Below, one piece after another: positions 1-12,220 of a stretch of DNA of 64,000 bases (positions within the stretch are counted from its first letter, which is position 1; each line of letters starts with the position of its first letter). Under the pieces are notes generated by a model. That model had not been told where the DNA came from. It was given only the letters and a program-made list of their open reading frames with translations, and did not search any database. The stretch covers positions 12,119,501-12,183,500 of the forward strand of contig NC_064447.1 in NCBI RefSeq assembly GCF_023343835.1, written 5' to 3'. Position numbers and translations under genes: made by a program. Source of the DNA: Lagopus muta (lineage: Eukaryota; Chordata; Aves; Galliformes; Phasianidae).

Positions 1-88
1 GCATGTGAGTACAGCCGTGCTCACAGCTCCCTTGGGACAGCAGTGCTGCTCCACGGCCCTTCTGCATCCCTTTCTCTCGTTTTTATAG

Positions 89-251
89 GTTTGAAATTAA
101 TTTCCTCAGTCATCCCGGAGATCAGATCGCTTTCCACTTTAACCCCCGCTTCGCCAGCTCCAGAATTGTTTGCAACTCCTTCCTGGCCAACCACTGGGGG
201 AAGGAGGAGGTGAACAAAACCTTCCCCTTCGAAGCCAAGGAACCCTTCCAG
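89..251 (+). CDS. GRIFIN: GRIFIN, penultimate coding exon (galectin carbohydrate-recognition core)
   Basis: The exon lies between a TTTTTATAG acceptor and a GTAGCC donor. After one base of a split Arg codon it encodes a galectin strand set beginning FEINFLSHPGDQIAFHFNPR. The sugar-binding signature is visible: His, Asn and Arg in HFNPR, Asn in VCNSF, then WGKEE. The Arg that normally follows the Glu in galectins is Val here (WGKEEV). That substitution, and the close match of RFEINFLS and WGQEEV to mammalian GRIFIN, point to the galectin-related inter-fibre protein, a soluble homodimeric lens protein. Upstream exons lie outside the window, so the start codon is not seen. Other galectins are less likely because of this signature and the position next to CHST12. 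Orientation opposite to CHST12 agrees with the human order. Confidence 0.9.
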
Positions 252-707
252 GTAGCCCCGGGTCACACCATGGATGTCCTTGGGTGGGGCAGGAGCATCC
301 CAGCCAATACTGGGGTGGTCCTCAAGGATCTGCCTTCACCTTTCCAGCCAGCACTGTACCCAGTGAGGTCCCCTTTCTGAATCTGCCTCCTGTCAGTATT
401 TCTTTTGTCCCTGCTATTTTGCTGCTGATTTATAGCCAGCTCTGGCGCAGATGCGCACAGCTCCAGCAATAATCCCTGGTGCTTTTGTCATCAGTTTAAG
501 CTTTGCACTGTCACCAGTTTCTGCTATCACAAAGCAAAAAGCTCTATTATTCTTTTCTTTTGCCCAAAGGAGAGATGACCTGTTCACGTGTCAGCTGGGG
601 GAGGGTTTGGATGCGCATTCCCAGATCTGAGTGCTCACTGATGTGACAACACTGAGGTGTGGGGAGGATGTGTCCACCTGGTGAATGTAACACAGTCTCT
701 CTTTCAG

Positions 708-872
708 GTTGAAATCTATTCTGACCAGGATTATTTCCACATTTTCATTGATGAAAACAAAATCCTGCAGTACAAGCATCGCCAAAAACAGCTTTCATCC
801 ATCACCAAGCTGCAGATTCTCAATGATATTGAAATTTCTTCGGTGGAAATCACCAAACGAGGCCTTTACTAG
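708..872 (+). CDS. GRIFIN: GRIFIN, last coding exon with stop codon
   Basis: The acceptor is CTCTCTTTCAG and the frame continues in phase 0 from the exon ending at 251. It encodes VEIYSDQDYFHIFIDENKIL and then a second stretch containing KHRQKQLSSITKLQILNDIE, ending in ITKRGLY and a TAG at 870-872. This is the usual terminal galectin exon: the FHIF strand, the HR turn and the last beta strand. Compared with the mammalian GRIFIN I recall, the C-terminus carries a few extra residues (KRGLY). The 3'UTR continues to about 1.37 kb. Confidence 0.9.
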   Translation, partial: VEIYSDQDYFHIFIDENKILQYKHRQKQLSSITKLQILNDIEISSVEITKRGLY

Positions 873-1347
873 CAAAGAAAGTTGGGATAGCCTCACCAGC
901 CAGTCTTCCTTAATTTCCTGATCCAGCTGGGGGCCACTTCCTCCACATCTCCACCCATCATCAGCCACCCAGATAGCTGCAGCACATCCTTGCACTGGAA
1001 ATGATGGCCACAGCCATTGCATGCCACAGCACTACAGCAGCACCCAGCCATGCTGTTAACTTGTAGCCACATCACTGAAGACCTTCTGCCCCTGTGCCCT
1101 GAAGTGCACAATGCTCTTATCTTTGCTGCTAGAGAGACTGACAGATCACTGCTTCACATCAAAATCTGCCTTGAATAGCCTGGATATTTTAATGCTGCCC
1201 TAGAAATTGTATTTGCCCTGGAGTAGGATGCAAATTAGTGCTAGTCCTCAGCTGGCCGCATGGCGATGGATGCAATGTGTGTGGATGTTACCAATGGAAA
1301 GGAACAGCTCACTGCAGGAGCTGGGTTAAAATGCCACTGTATTTACC

Positions 1348-1353
1348 AATAAA
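1348..1353 (+). terminator. candidate poly(A) signal of GRIFIN
   Basis: A canonical AATAAA in ACCAATAAAATCC lies 476 bases after the GRIFIN stop. It is the first clean signal downstream on this strand. Cleavage would fall near 1.37 kb, but there is no transcript evidence. Confidence 0.5.
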
Positions 1354-1379
1354 ATCCAACAAGGGAATCCCTGCTGAAA

Positions 1380-4300
1380 CATCCTTCACTGGGCAGATCA
1401 ACTGTTGTTTGTTCCCTGCAAACCTATGGGTGTGAAATAGGTAGGAGCAACAGCCAGTTGTGGGGCAGGAGGACACAGGTTGGGGGCTGCTTTACTCTGC
1501 ACTGGGAAAGCACTGCCCTTTAGCTCTGAGGGCTAATGAAGTCCTATGTAGGCAAATTGCAAGATATTTCCAAAAGATACATTCCACAGAGATGTTTGCT
1601 CAGCCTGTGTCCTGCCAGCTCCAGCCTTGCTAGACAGAGCCTGGGAGTTGGTGTAGTGGGTCAGAAAAGGGTAAAGCTCATCAGGACACATAAAGGAACA
1701 TAGGCCCTTCAGCATGCAACAGAGATGCAGCTGGACTCCAAAAACAAAAGGACATCTTCAGAAGCCAGCATCTAGAAGCCCATGAGTTCAGAATGAACAA
1801 ACTGCCACTTTCCCTGTAGGTGTTCTGACTTTTCTCTTTGCCCTGCCTGCTTTCATTTCCTCCTCTTTTTCAGTTGCCCTTCATACACATCCTTCTGCCT
1901 TACACCCTGTTCTCTTTGCAGTTGCCTCTTCCTTGAAAAGGAAAATATGTCTGATTCCTTGACCAAGCCACTACAGGCAAAGATGTTATTTTTACTGTTT
2001 TAATTGCACACATTAGAAGCATAATGTCACAGTGTTAAATCTGAACAGGAACTCGCTCCAAAAACACAATTACAGCTGCCCCCAAATCACTCCTTTGTTT
2101 CTCAGACGTAAGACAGACCACATTCCTGATGGCAAGCAATAACACAGACGGTCCCGCCTTGCAGTCCTTTCCTTCAGGACGATGACACTTGCTAACAAAG
2201 CAGCCCTGACCCATCCTTGTCTTTGGATGGGATCACCAAAAGCCATAGTTGCACTCCAGACTTCTCAGAGCTTAAATTGGCCATTCCCAACTCTTTCCTC
2301 TGTTTATAGTCTCAAGGACTTACAAAGAAGAGGTGACCGCGTCGCCAACCACAACACAGGATGCCACAAAGCTGACATTTATGAGTCTGCTGAAACGTTT
2401 ATCATTTTCTTCCAGACCATAAAAAACACCAACTGGAACTGGGCCTGTTCTCACGGTGGAGAATGCAATGGGAACTCAAAATAGTCTCAAACAGTACCTC
2501 TTCCCCCCAAAGAGAGCAGAAATTATCATTTGGAAATGACAACTGTCTTGGTGGCAAGTTGGGAGAGCTTGGAGATGGTGAGACCTCCTTTGGAATAAAT
2601 CCATCACCACTGAGGCAAAACAGTTGCCAGCATCTGGCTTATATTGTAGTTGTGATGCCGCTCAAGGGCTCCACACACTTCACTCCTCCAGCCATCCCTT
2701 CGGTAAGACAGACTCAAGCGCAGGCAAAAATAGTCCTGTTGGGATCTCTGTGTCATACTTCTGATAATGCTGAACTGCATTTGAAAGAAATAGTTCTTTT
2801 TATTCATGCCTGTTTGGGGGTTGATAGACAGATCATTTTTCCACAGAGGAAAAGTGATGAAACAATTTATGAGGCTAATACTTTGTACCTACATAGCTAC
2901 AAAATCCATTTACAGCCACCGCTGCAGTAATACACCACAATTTCATTTTTCTCCCCAGAAGCGAGGACAAACAGGGCAAAAATATTTCAAGTACAAACAA
3001 ATTAAGAGATGCCACACCAAATCAGGCAGCAGCAGGGATTGTACCACATCTGTGAGCACCTTCCCCACAGCTGGTGCCAGCAGCCACTCTCATGTGTTAC
3101 CACCCACACTGAGCAAGCCCAATCCCTCCTGACACATCCACAGCACTCCTGCAGGGCTTTTCACTTAGGCTTTTATCTGCTGCCTCCTCTAGCCAAAACA
3201 GTCCCAAGGGTAAAAGGGTCTTTGGAGCAATGTGGTTCTAGGGAGCTACAGAGCATCTCTGCAAGGAAAGCTTTTGGCTGGTTAGGAGAAATGTTCTCTA
3301 ACTCTCTCACCCTCATCTGCCCCTTAAGGAGAAACTCCAGGGAAAAATGAAGCCACACAATTAAGGTGATTAATTAAACTCTCAGGAGGGAGTTGACACA
3401 TCAGCACCACACAGAGGCACTGTGTGCTGGTGTTGAGCTGATCAGAGAGAAGCAGCTCATGCTCCTTCCACATCTCAATCAGCTTTCCTATTCACATCCT
3501 GGAGCCTGGGACTGTAGAGGGAACTGATGGAGGCACTCCTGCCCAGCTTGGAAAGGTCCTTTTGGCCTTGAGATGAACATTTAACTGCCCAGGCAGTTGG
3601 GGCCAACCAGCCCAGGAGCCAGGTTGAAATGCTTCCAGAGATAGAAGGTGCTGCAGGAGGGGATGGGGACTGTCTTATCGGTTCTGCTTATAAAGCAGAA
3701 GATGCTGCCCTTACTGCTTACACCAAACAGGGAGGGCCAGCAGGGAGCAATGCCCCTCAGGAGGCAAAGCTAGGAGAGGTGGTGACCCCGCAGAGGAGCT
3801 CTCCCATTCCCACTTGTGTTCCTCATTTGGGCTGGATTTGCAGAGCTCAGTGAACTGCTCTGGCTTGTCCCAGATCAATTGGAGGGAAAACAGGCTCATA
3901 ATCCCTCGTGCTTGAGCTCTGCCAGAACTCCCAGGGCCAAGGTCTCCTCTGGCAGCATCTCAGGGCTGCGGATCTCTTGTAGAGCATCTGATGGTGCACA
4001 ATTAGCAAGCACTCCTCAGTTCTGCTGACACCGCTGGCAGTCATCACACACCCTGGCAGCAGCACCAGTGATTTCCTCATGGGCCAGCAAGCAAGAGGCT
4101 CCCACGTCAATGACAGTCACATTCTATCAGCAGGGCAGCAGCCTGGACACATCAGGCTGAGTGATGCTGTCTCTGCCAACCTTAGCAAGAGACACACGAA
4201 TAGCAAACACTTGGTCCTGCCCCGAGATGAGGCAGAGTGCCAGTACAGCGAGAAAGATGTCTAGAAAAGAATTAAAAGGGAAAAAGCTGTGCAGGTTGCA

Positions 4301-7225
4301 TCTGCTTCCCATTTGCTTTCTGACTTAATGTCCACCTTTCTACAAAACAAAAACCAAAAAACATCACAAAACACTTTGATGTTGGTGGTTTAGCTATGCA
4401 GCCATGGCTGGAGGGCAGCTCTGGTGAAGAGATGCAGAAGGGCCATTGGGAACTGTTTAGGTGACAGATGAGTTTTCTGCCATTTCAGTGCTTCCACGAA
4501 CATCCCCTGAAGGAGGCAGAGCTGTGTGAGGCATTGCTCCTTGCCACTGATTCAGTGCAGTCGTGCTGTGGTGCAGCTCAATGACCAACCCACATCTACA
4601 GCACCTCACTTCTCACCTCCCCAGGGTGTCAGTTCTCCCAGCACATTGCCACACAATACAGCCACCAGCAAGAGCAGAACTTAAAAGCCACGACTTTCTT
4701 CTTCACGTCTCTGAGCCCTTACCTAAGGGAGTGCTTACTCAACACATGGGCTGTCAAACTCCTTGAATGCTGAGGAGTCATAGATGTCTGCCAGAAGGGC
4801 AGATTCGACTTCCCTGAAGAGTCCATAATAAACAAACAGAACAAGAAGAAAGGAGGAATAGCAGCTCTGTTCTAACTGGGAGAGAGAACTCTGAGGCACT
4901 ATGCAGCTGAAAAGGAGCCTCTGCAGAAAAGCAGAGAAATGTTTCTTTTACTGCATTTAAAAGGAGCTTCATGAAGTCACTAACTCACACCACCTCCATC
5001 CAGAGCCAGCTCAGACAGGAGCACATCTCAGCTCTGATCTTGCATGCGTAGCGGCAGGTATCAAGTTGCAGACATTAAATGCAGGCTGCAAAGGGATTAT
5101 TTTCCAAAAGAAAGGATCTGCCGTAGAGGTTGAAGCATTGGAAGCTGATGGTACTGCTTTGCTTGACAGATGAGTTATTGTATACCTCTGCTGCATAAGA
5201 AAAGAGTGACAGAAATTAACCCTACGTATGAATTTGCTGACCTTCCTGTTCTGCAGTCTGTTCAAGACCCTCTTGCTGGAGCTGAACATAATCTATCATG
5301 TTATGCCTTCAAGCTGCAAGAACACAGCCAGCCAAAGCTCTGACTTGCCCAGAGCAGAAGAGCCAATGGAGATCAGGCAGCTTTCCCTGCCCCCATCTCA
5401 ACCTGTGCTGCCTGGCTGGGTCTCACAGAGCACTTTGCAGCTTCAAACTAGAAAGAGAAAGAAGTGTCATAACACCTTTATAGAGGTGAAGAAATGAAGG
5501 CATGTGGTGGGAAAAGAGCAGGGAGGAAAAGGGAGTGACCAGGTGCATTTGCCTCCAGGCAAGTGCTCTCACTCTGAAGCTCATGACCTATCTATGTAGC
5601 TTATGTCTTAGCTTGGCTGGAACTTTCTGTGGCATATGAGTTTGCCTTAATACAGTAACAAACTCTATGCTGAATCCCTCTATGATCTGCAACACAGCCT
5701 AGGTTGCACAGATAAGCCAGCCCCTTGTGTTAATAAGCTGAGCTTAATGAGTTTTCCATTCACCCTGTACATAGGCATCATTGCTACGGTCTCAGCTGCT
5801 AATCAGTATTTCTTCAACTTCTTTGCTTCCTGCTCCATCCTAAACAGTGGCCAAAGAGCCACAAGCACCCCTTCATTCTTCCCCTTCCTCTCCTAAGCAA
5901 GGTTCAGCGATTGCTGTGTGATTTATTGCACACGAGATCGCTGGTTTTGTAGAATGGGAGTAAGACTGAGGTGCAGCTATTTCACCTCCTGACCTCAGCC
6001 TCTGCACTAAACTCCATCTACTGTCATAATTCATTTCCTGAAGTCGCCTTGTGCTGTGAGCACACACTGGAACCAGAGAGACAAACGTGGTCAGCGGTGC
6101 TGAGGGAGCAGTGATTGCCCGAGTCGTTCCAGATGAGTCACTGCACAATGAAAGGTTATGCATTATTACTAGAGAGAAAAAGAAGTATGCAGCTGATCCT
6201 GACAGAGCTTAACAAACGCTCCGAGCCTCTGACTGATTTTGTATGACTCTAGGTGTGATATTCCTCTAAAAAGGCTGCCCAAGATAAATAGAAGCTCACA
6301 GATATATTTTTTTTCTTACCTTATCAGAACATTAGAGCAGATTGCTGGAGAGGATTCAGAGCCACGATGTCACCTCTCCCTGCTTCCCAGTTGATCTCCC
6401 TCTGAATCCACACGGCAGGAACCCTAAGAGCTTCCTAGCCAAGAACACAAAAGAGAAGAAAGCTTATTATCACGCACACCACCTGATGGCCAAGCCCTTG
6501 TTGCAAAAGTGCTCAAGCTCTAAATCTCACTGCAACCTGATCCCAGCCTCATCAGCCAAGAGTGAATCTCCATGCACAGACAGACGAGCTCCCTGCTATT
6601 GTGTTCTCTAAAACCTTTACCTGCTCTGCTGGCAGCTGTGGGCCCTGCAAATGCTTTTCTCAGTGCCTTTCCTTCCGGCTCCCACACGTTTCTCCTCTGG
6701 TTCTGCAAGCAGCTGCAGCTGGGAAAGGCAAACTGTGGCAAATTTAAAGCCTTTGTCAGATTTCCCCCAGCTGGCAATCAGCTGATGGAGCCAAGAAAGC
6801 TCTGTCATGTAAAGACCTCTTTCTTATCTTGTTGCAGCCAGCTACTGAGCAATGGGAAAGCAATGTTTTTGTGCAGCTCTGGCAGCACTCATGTGTAAGG
6901 AAAGACTGCCTCAGCAGCCTCTGCTATGATATGGTTTTATCTGTCTATCTTCTCAGCAGCTGCACTGGCAAACTGCTTTGACCAAAACAGGCTGAAATGG
7001 AGACTCACAAACCTGATCAGACCAGCAGGTTTCCACAGTTAGCCAAATCTGCTTAATTTGGGCCTTGCTTTCAGTCTGATCCTGATTTTTCCTAAGGATT
7101 GATCTTGCCTCTTCTGAGCAAAAGAAAGAGACCTCCACACCACATGTGAGCAGAGAGAAAATTCCCTGGGCTATGAACTAGGGATCCAAAGCACTGATTT
7201 CTCCTAGAAACCACTTTGCTGTGCA
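1380..7225. other. intergenic stretch between GRIFIN and the first repeat cluster
   Basis: Open frames here are short (155 codons at most), are not flanked by matching splice signals and resemble no family I recognise. I see no RNA gene, CRISPR-like array or long tandem repeat. Confidence 0.6.
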
Positions 7226-7294
7226 GTCACAGAATCATTTGAGCTGGAATGGACCCCTAAAGGCCATCTGGTCCCACTCCTTGCAATGCACAGG
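7226..7294 (-). mobile_element. CR1 LINE 3' fragment, left part (split by an LTR)
   Basis: CAGAATCATTTGAGCTGGAATGG followed by ACCCCTAAAGGCCATCTGGTCCC is the reverse complement of the CR1 3' end. The element breaks at ACAGG and resumes at 7655, so it predates the LTR. Confidence 0.85.
7290..7294. repeat. target-site duplication, left copy
   Basis: ACAGG directly abuts the TG terminus of the LTR. The same five bases follow its CA terminus. Confidence 0.8.
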
Positions 7295-7654
7295 TGTATA
7301 ACCAAGATGTTATAATCACAATACAATTGTGTATAATCAATAGATATCAAGATGTTATAATTGCAATATAATCAAAAGAGTAAGGCAAAGCAAACAAGGA
7401 TCACAAAAGAGAATAAGTAGAAGAGCTTACCCTTGGGTTGAGCTCACTAGAAGATACCAAAAAGGAGGATCTCCAGAAGAGATCCTTCCCCTCTGGTAGC
7501 CAGCTCTTAAATAGGTCCAGGAGGGGTGGAGCCTGGCTCCACCCCTTCCGGCAGCACAGGTGAATTGCCTTCACCTGTGCTCCTCTGGCTGACTCATGGC
7601 TCACCTCAGGTGATCAATCAGAGGTTCAGGCCGTGACTCAGCAGTTCCCATACA
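7295..7654 (-). mobile_element. solo LTR of an endogenous retrovirus
   Basis: The 360-bp element starts TGTAT and ends ATACA, a perfect 5-bp inverted terminus with the TG...CA ends expected of an LTR. It is flanked on both sides by ACAGG (7290-7294 and 7655-7659), a 5-bp target duplication, and its insertion site is inside a CR1. On the minus strand there is a TATTTAAG box at 7506-7513. Upstream of it, in U3, are two perfect 11-bp inverted repeats (7523-7545 and 7554-7580) and two AP-1-type TGACTCA sites (7590-7596, 7634-7640). Below the TATA box is an 8-bp hairpin at 7466-7486. No primer-binding site or internal coding region follows, so this is a solo LTR left by recombination. The family name cannot be given without a library search. 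Confidence 0.85.
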
Positions 7655-7659
7655 ACAGG
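7655..7659. repeat. target-site duplication, right copy
   Basis: ACAGG follows the LTR. Removing the LTR and one copy restores a continuous CR1-like sequence (GCACAGGGACACCC). Confidence 0.8.
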
Positions 7660-7765
7660 GACACCCACAGCTCCATCACTGCTCAGATCCCATCCCCTGA
7701 CCTTGGGTGTTTGCAGGGATGGGGCATCACCACTGCTTTGGGCAGCCTGTGCAATGCCTCAAATC
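7655..7765 (-). mobile_element. CR1 LINE 3' fragment, right part
   Basis: GGGACACCCACAGCTCCATC and then TTTGCAGGGATGGGGCATCA are recognisable antisense CR1 sequence, continuing the fragment that ends at 7294. Similarity fades after GCAATGCCTC near 7760. Confidence 0.8.
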
Positions 7766-7769
7766 TCTT

Positions 7770-10700
7770 ATCTCCATTCATCGACTCTCCTTTTAATGAG
7801 ACAGGGCTGTATTTTAAACAGGGTCCCATCAAGGGTACATTCAACCCTGTACTCCCCAGTCTGCTGCTTGCCTGTCCTTCTGTACGAACCAAAAGCAAAG
7901 ATATCAGAAAGAAGGATTTTCAATCACACTTATCCCAAAATGGTGTTTCATTGTTCTTGAGTGAGCGCGCATCATATCAGACAAATTCTTCTGTACAAAA
8001 TTATCTTTCCATTTCAGCCACTACATTTCTGAAGCACTCAATCTAAGAGGCTTCCAATAACAAAGAAAGAAGATAAAGAAGTTGGCACGTATCTATTTAT
8101 GAAAACAGACAGCAGTGAATATTCCCAGGCAGAAAAACGCACACATGCCTCATTTAAAATCCTCAAAAGGACCCTAGAAATAGTTTAAACACTTCATTCT
8201 TTGATAGACAGGGGAAGAACAATGAGAGAAGAAAGGTTTCCTCTCCTTGGACTAATTACAAACAATAAACGTCAATTCCCAGTTGTTCTTATTTGTTTTG
8301 CAGTAGTAGTTTCTAATATTCTGAAGCGCACTTGACATCTTTTGTGCCTCGTCTCGGTGCACTGCATCGGCCTCTTATCTCTTCCTGTCTCTACACCCAC
8401 GTCAACATGCTGACATCAGTGAGCTCCACATCGGAGTGATGCTGAGGACGTGGGCCACAGTGCCTGAAAAGTCCTTGTGTGCCCACAAAACCGCAGTACC
8501 AGAGCAGCTCTGCAAGGCCCAAAGCTCTGCCACCAGCAGAGGGAGTGGCAATCTCAGCTCACATGTCCCCCAAATTCTGTGATGCTGTGAAAACTGACAG
8601 TGCTGGAGATTTGGGGAGTTTTCTTGTTGGAAGAAAGTGTCCCAGAGGAGGATGGACGATTTTTTTGTCTTGTATTTTGTCCAATATACAGTAGCGAACA
8701 ATAACGCTGCTGCTTTGCCCTGATGGTACGAGAGGCAGATAGACAGGTTTCAGCATGCTGTGCATATCAAGCATTAGAAATGCACAGGACTCCTGGGTGG
8801 CAGTGGCCCATGGGTGGCAGCAAGGAGTGTATGCAGTATGAGCAGGTGAAAGGGCTCCCAAGCTTCCTTTCCCCATAGCCCTCCCAGCTCTGTGCCAAAG
8901 AGTGAGGGATGGGAGGATTAATAGGCAGTGATGAACCACTCTGGGTGTTATCCAGTGCTTTTCATGAGCAATCTGACCAGCTCCTTCCAGTAAAACCAAA
9001 GGGGATCAGTTTCACTGGTGTTAGCATTTCCCAGCTCACTGTCTTTTCTCCAAGCCAGCGGCCCAGCTGCCAAAACACCTCCCCTGTACTTAGCAGGGAG
9101 AAAGTTTTACAAGGGGAAGGTACACAAGCTGCTGTCAAATTTCTCCATTTTCATGCTCACAAGGAGCCAGTCCACCTGGTCACCAGTACAAGCTAGAAAA
9201 GCCTCAGGATTTCTCTAATGTATACCAGTTCTTGGGCCTGGAACAGTCAGAACACAACAGCCCAGCTCCTGCTCTTGCTGCAGTGGGAGCGGGGAGGTTT
9301 GTGCTGAGACAGCTATGCTAAATTTACCCCACTCTGGGACTGTGACGTGGAGTGAGCAGAGCAGGTTTTTTGGGCAGAAGTGCCAGGCCTGGGAGCTGCT
9401 GTGAGTTTTTCTGAGATTCTGGCAAAGCCCCAGAGTGGCTGACTCACTCCTCCTCTCAGGTCAGATCTTCACAGCTGTAACTCCGGTGAGACCAGCGGGT
9501 TATTTCTGATGCACACTGCTGTAGGATCACAGTCCAGTCCGTTGCCCTTGCTGGTGAAGGATGGCTTCTGTTTCCAGTGGGCCTCCTTTAGCTTTTACTC
9601 TAAAGCCACTCTGTAAGAGGGGAACCAGTGTGAAAAGAGTTTTTGCCGGAGATTCCCCATCTTGAGCTATTTGGTGACTTTGAACTTGTTGTAGTCAATG
9701 AACTTGTTATAACTAATGACCTTGTCCTTTCTAACTGCTGTGTACAGTATATAGATTTGTGATTTGTTGTTAGAGGTGACTTGGCCCTTGTGAGCTGTGC
9801 CAATGGATGCAAAAGCAGATTTATCCTAATTATATCGAACCACTGATTAACTTAGAAATCTAGCCTAGAGGTTCCTTAGCAGTGAATCATGCAGGTTACA
9901 AATAAAGTGCATGGGGAAAAAATGATAATGTTACCTGCATTTATTAGACTGAACAATTGCAAAGCAATAACCTTAACAAAAGAGGTTTAAAGAGTCCGGG
10001 TACCTTTCTTTGCTCTCTTCTTTTGCAGTCTGTTAATACCCTTCTGAAACTGTTGACTTAAACACCTCCATTCTGTTGTTTTCTGCATGTAATGACAAAT
10101 CTGCTTTAGAAGGCTGAGCAGTGGCTGGCAAGGAGTCGGGTGCATGGAGGTTTCCAATTGCTAGCTTCGACCTGGCCTCTATTGTTGCCTGTTTGCAATA
10201 GATCAATTTGGTTGTGGAGCAGCTGCGAAATTGCAGCAGATTTTAGGTATCCATGTGAGTATCTGGACAATTCTCTGCATAGAATAATGTGTACCCTGTG
10301 CTCTGGGCAACACACTGTAATTAGTTTATAGAAGTTGTTTGTCTCTGAAGATCTATAAATACACATACATAAAACTATAAGGGAATAAACAGTCACATGC
10401 CTAAAGCAAATGCATTCTAATGCAGAAGAGCTTTATATGCCAATCACATTCCTCTGCCCAGAGTTGTTCCACTGCTAATCTTTCTTTCACTTCACGTCAG
10501 GATGACCAAAAATATTTACTTTCTTCATTCACATAAATAGACTAAAATGGATGGAGAATTTCCCACCGAAATCAAGGACATTCACCACTCAGTGACAAAA
10601 AGCTTCCACTCAGCCTGCGTTTGTCACCGTGCTCTCTCTTAGAGAAAGCAATGAAAGAAAATACAGAATAAACTCCTCAGGTTGAAGTATTGGTTCCTCT

Positions 10701-11030
10701 TGACAAATTTTCTTCAGTGATTCACTGGCATCACCTGATTACCCACAAGTCTAAAGCTTCATTTAACAAACTAACTTTGTTCCCCAACCTAGCCCTTCAA
10801 CTTTTTTAAGTGACATTTTCTATGGAACGTTTATCCCATTCCTGCAGCGTAAGAGAAAAGACACAAAGCTGTGTTTCTTCCTGAGTGCTCGTTGCTCAAG
10901 TGGGTTCCCACCAACACACGGATACGGTGTTGACCACAGGCTGTCGGCTTCTGTGGGAAGGCGCAAAAGGAGCCCAGTGGATTTGATCTTATGCTAGAGG
11001 TAGGTGCAGAAGTGCCTGGGTGCACTGTTC
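7770..11030. other. intergenic stretch before the GPCR CpG island
   Basis: No exon with paired splice sites and recognisable protein was found. Frames up to 146 codons exist on both strands but look random. AT-rich segments occur around 9.6-10.7 kb. Confidence 0.55.
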
Positions 11031-11039
11031 TGATTCCGT

Positions 11040-12220
11040 GATTCTATGAAGGCCGGGGAACAGCGGGAGAGGAGAAGGCCCAGGGGAGGCGGTCCGTGCC
11101 CGGCGCCCCCTCGGCGGAGCTGTCCTTCAGCACCACGGCCCGGGCACGGGGAGCCCGGCGGGAGGAGCGGCTGGCAGCGCTCGGCTCGGCTCGGAGAAAG
11201 TGAGCACGGCGCTGCATTGCTCGGCCGGGAGTGAGCCGGGACGGCACGGCCTGACACAGCTCGGATCCAGCCAGCAATCCCGGCAGAGGACATGGAGGTG
11301 TCCGTGAAAAGGGGGGTGTGCAGGATGCGCGCGTGTGGGTGCAAAGAGGGAGCGCAAAGGGTTAGCAGGGGGAGTGTGACCGCGGAGTGCAAAAGGAGGA
11401 GGTGTGCGGGGAGGGGTGTGCAAGGTAATATGTGTGTGCAGAGGTTGTATGCCCAAAGAGGGTTGTGGGGCACCTGTAGAAAGGTGCATGCGGCAAGTGT
11501 GGCAAGGTTAGGGTGCACAGCGTGCGTGTAGAGTGTCTGTATAAGTGTATAAGGGGATCTATAAACCTACGTGTGTGCTGGGAGCGCATGCGATGGATGA
11601 GGAGTCTGCGGCGTGGTCTGCACGCACGGTGGTGTGCAACAACGCAGAAGTGTAAGGGAGGGAGATGGGGGTGTTGCGGCTTGCAGGACGAGCTGAAGGA
11701 GGGTTGCGTGTGCTTCGTGCGTGTGCAGGGCTCCGTGTGTGCGTGTCAGCGCAGAGGGACGCGAGTGCCGCCGTGCGCGGGGTGGGCGCAGGGAGCGCGG
11801 TGCCGCTGGAGCGAGTGCGAGTGTGTGTGTGAGCCCGCGGGTCCTGCGCTGCCAGCACCCGGCGGAACGGCCGGCAGAGCGGGAGGATCCCGGCCCGCCG
11901 CTGCCCGCCCTACGCCCGGTGAGTGCCGCCGCGCCGCGACGTGGGACCGGGGCAGAACCGGGAGGGGGGAACCGGGAGAATCGCGGTTTAGCGGGGACAG
12001 CCCGTGCTCGGGGCCGGTAGCGCGGGGCATGCAACTTTGCCGGGAGGACGGGGGGGTACCGGTGTGGCTGGGGCTGCTCCCCGAGGGGTTGCTGTGCCCT
12101 CCGTTCTCGTCCCGTCTCCCTGCGGCCAAGCACGGAGCCGGTGCCCGCAGAGACGCGCTGCGCTGCCCGGGCCACCCGCTCGTATCCGCGGCTCAACTAA
12201 GTTACCGAGAAGCCATTTCC
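11040..12220 (+). promoter_or_regulatory. CpG island, promoter and first exon of the GPCR gene
   Basis: CpG density rises sharply near 11.05 kb and falls after 12.2 kb. The middle part (11.3-11.85 kb) is rich in GTGTG-type motifs on the plus strand. No TATA box stands out. The island includes a good splice donor at 11919, so transcription into the GPCR probably begins inside it. It also produces long spurious frames on both strands. Confidence 0.7.

Noticed and set aside
11028-11048. GATTCCGTGATTCTATGA as a CR1 tail
   Set aside because: It resembles the CR1 terminal repeat but is too short without the adjoining GGTCCCTTCCAAC words.
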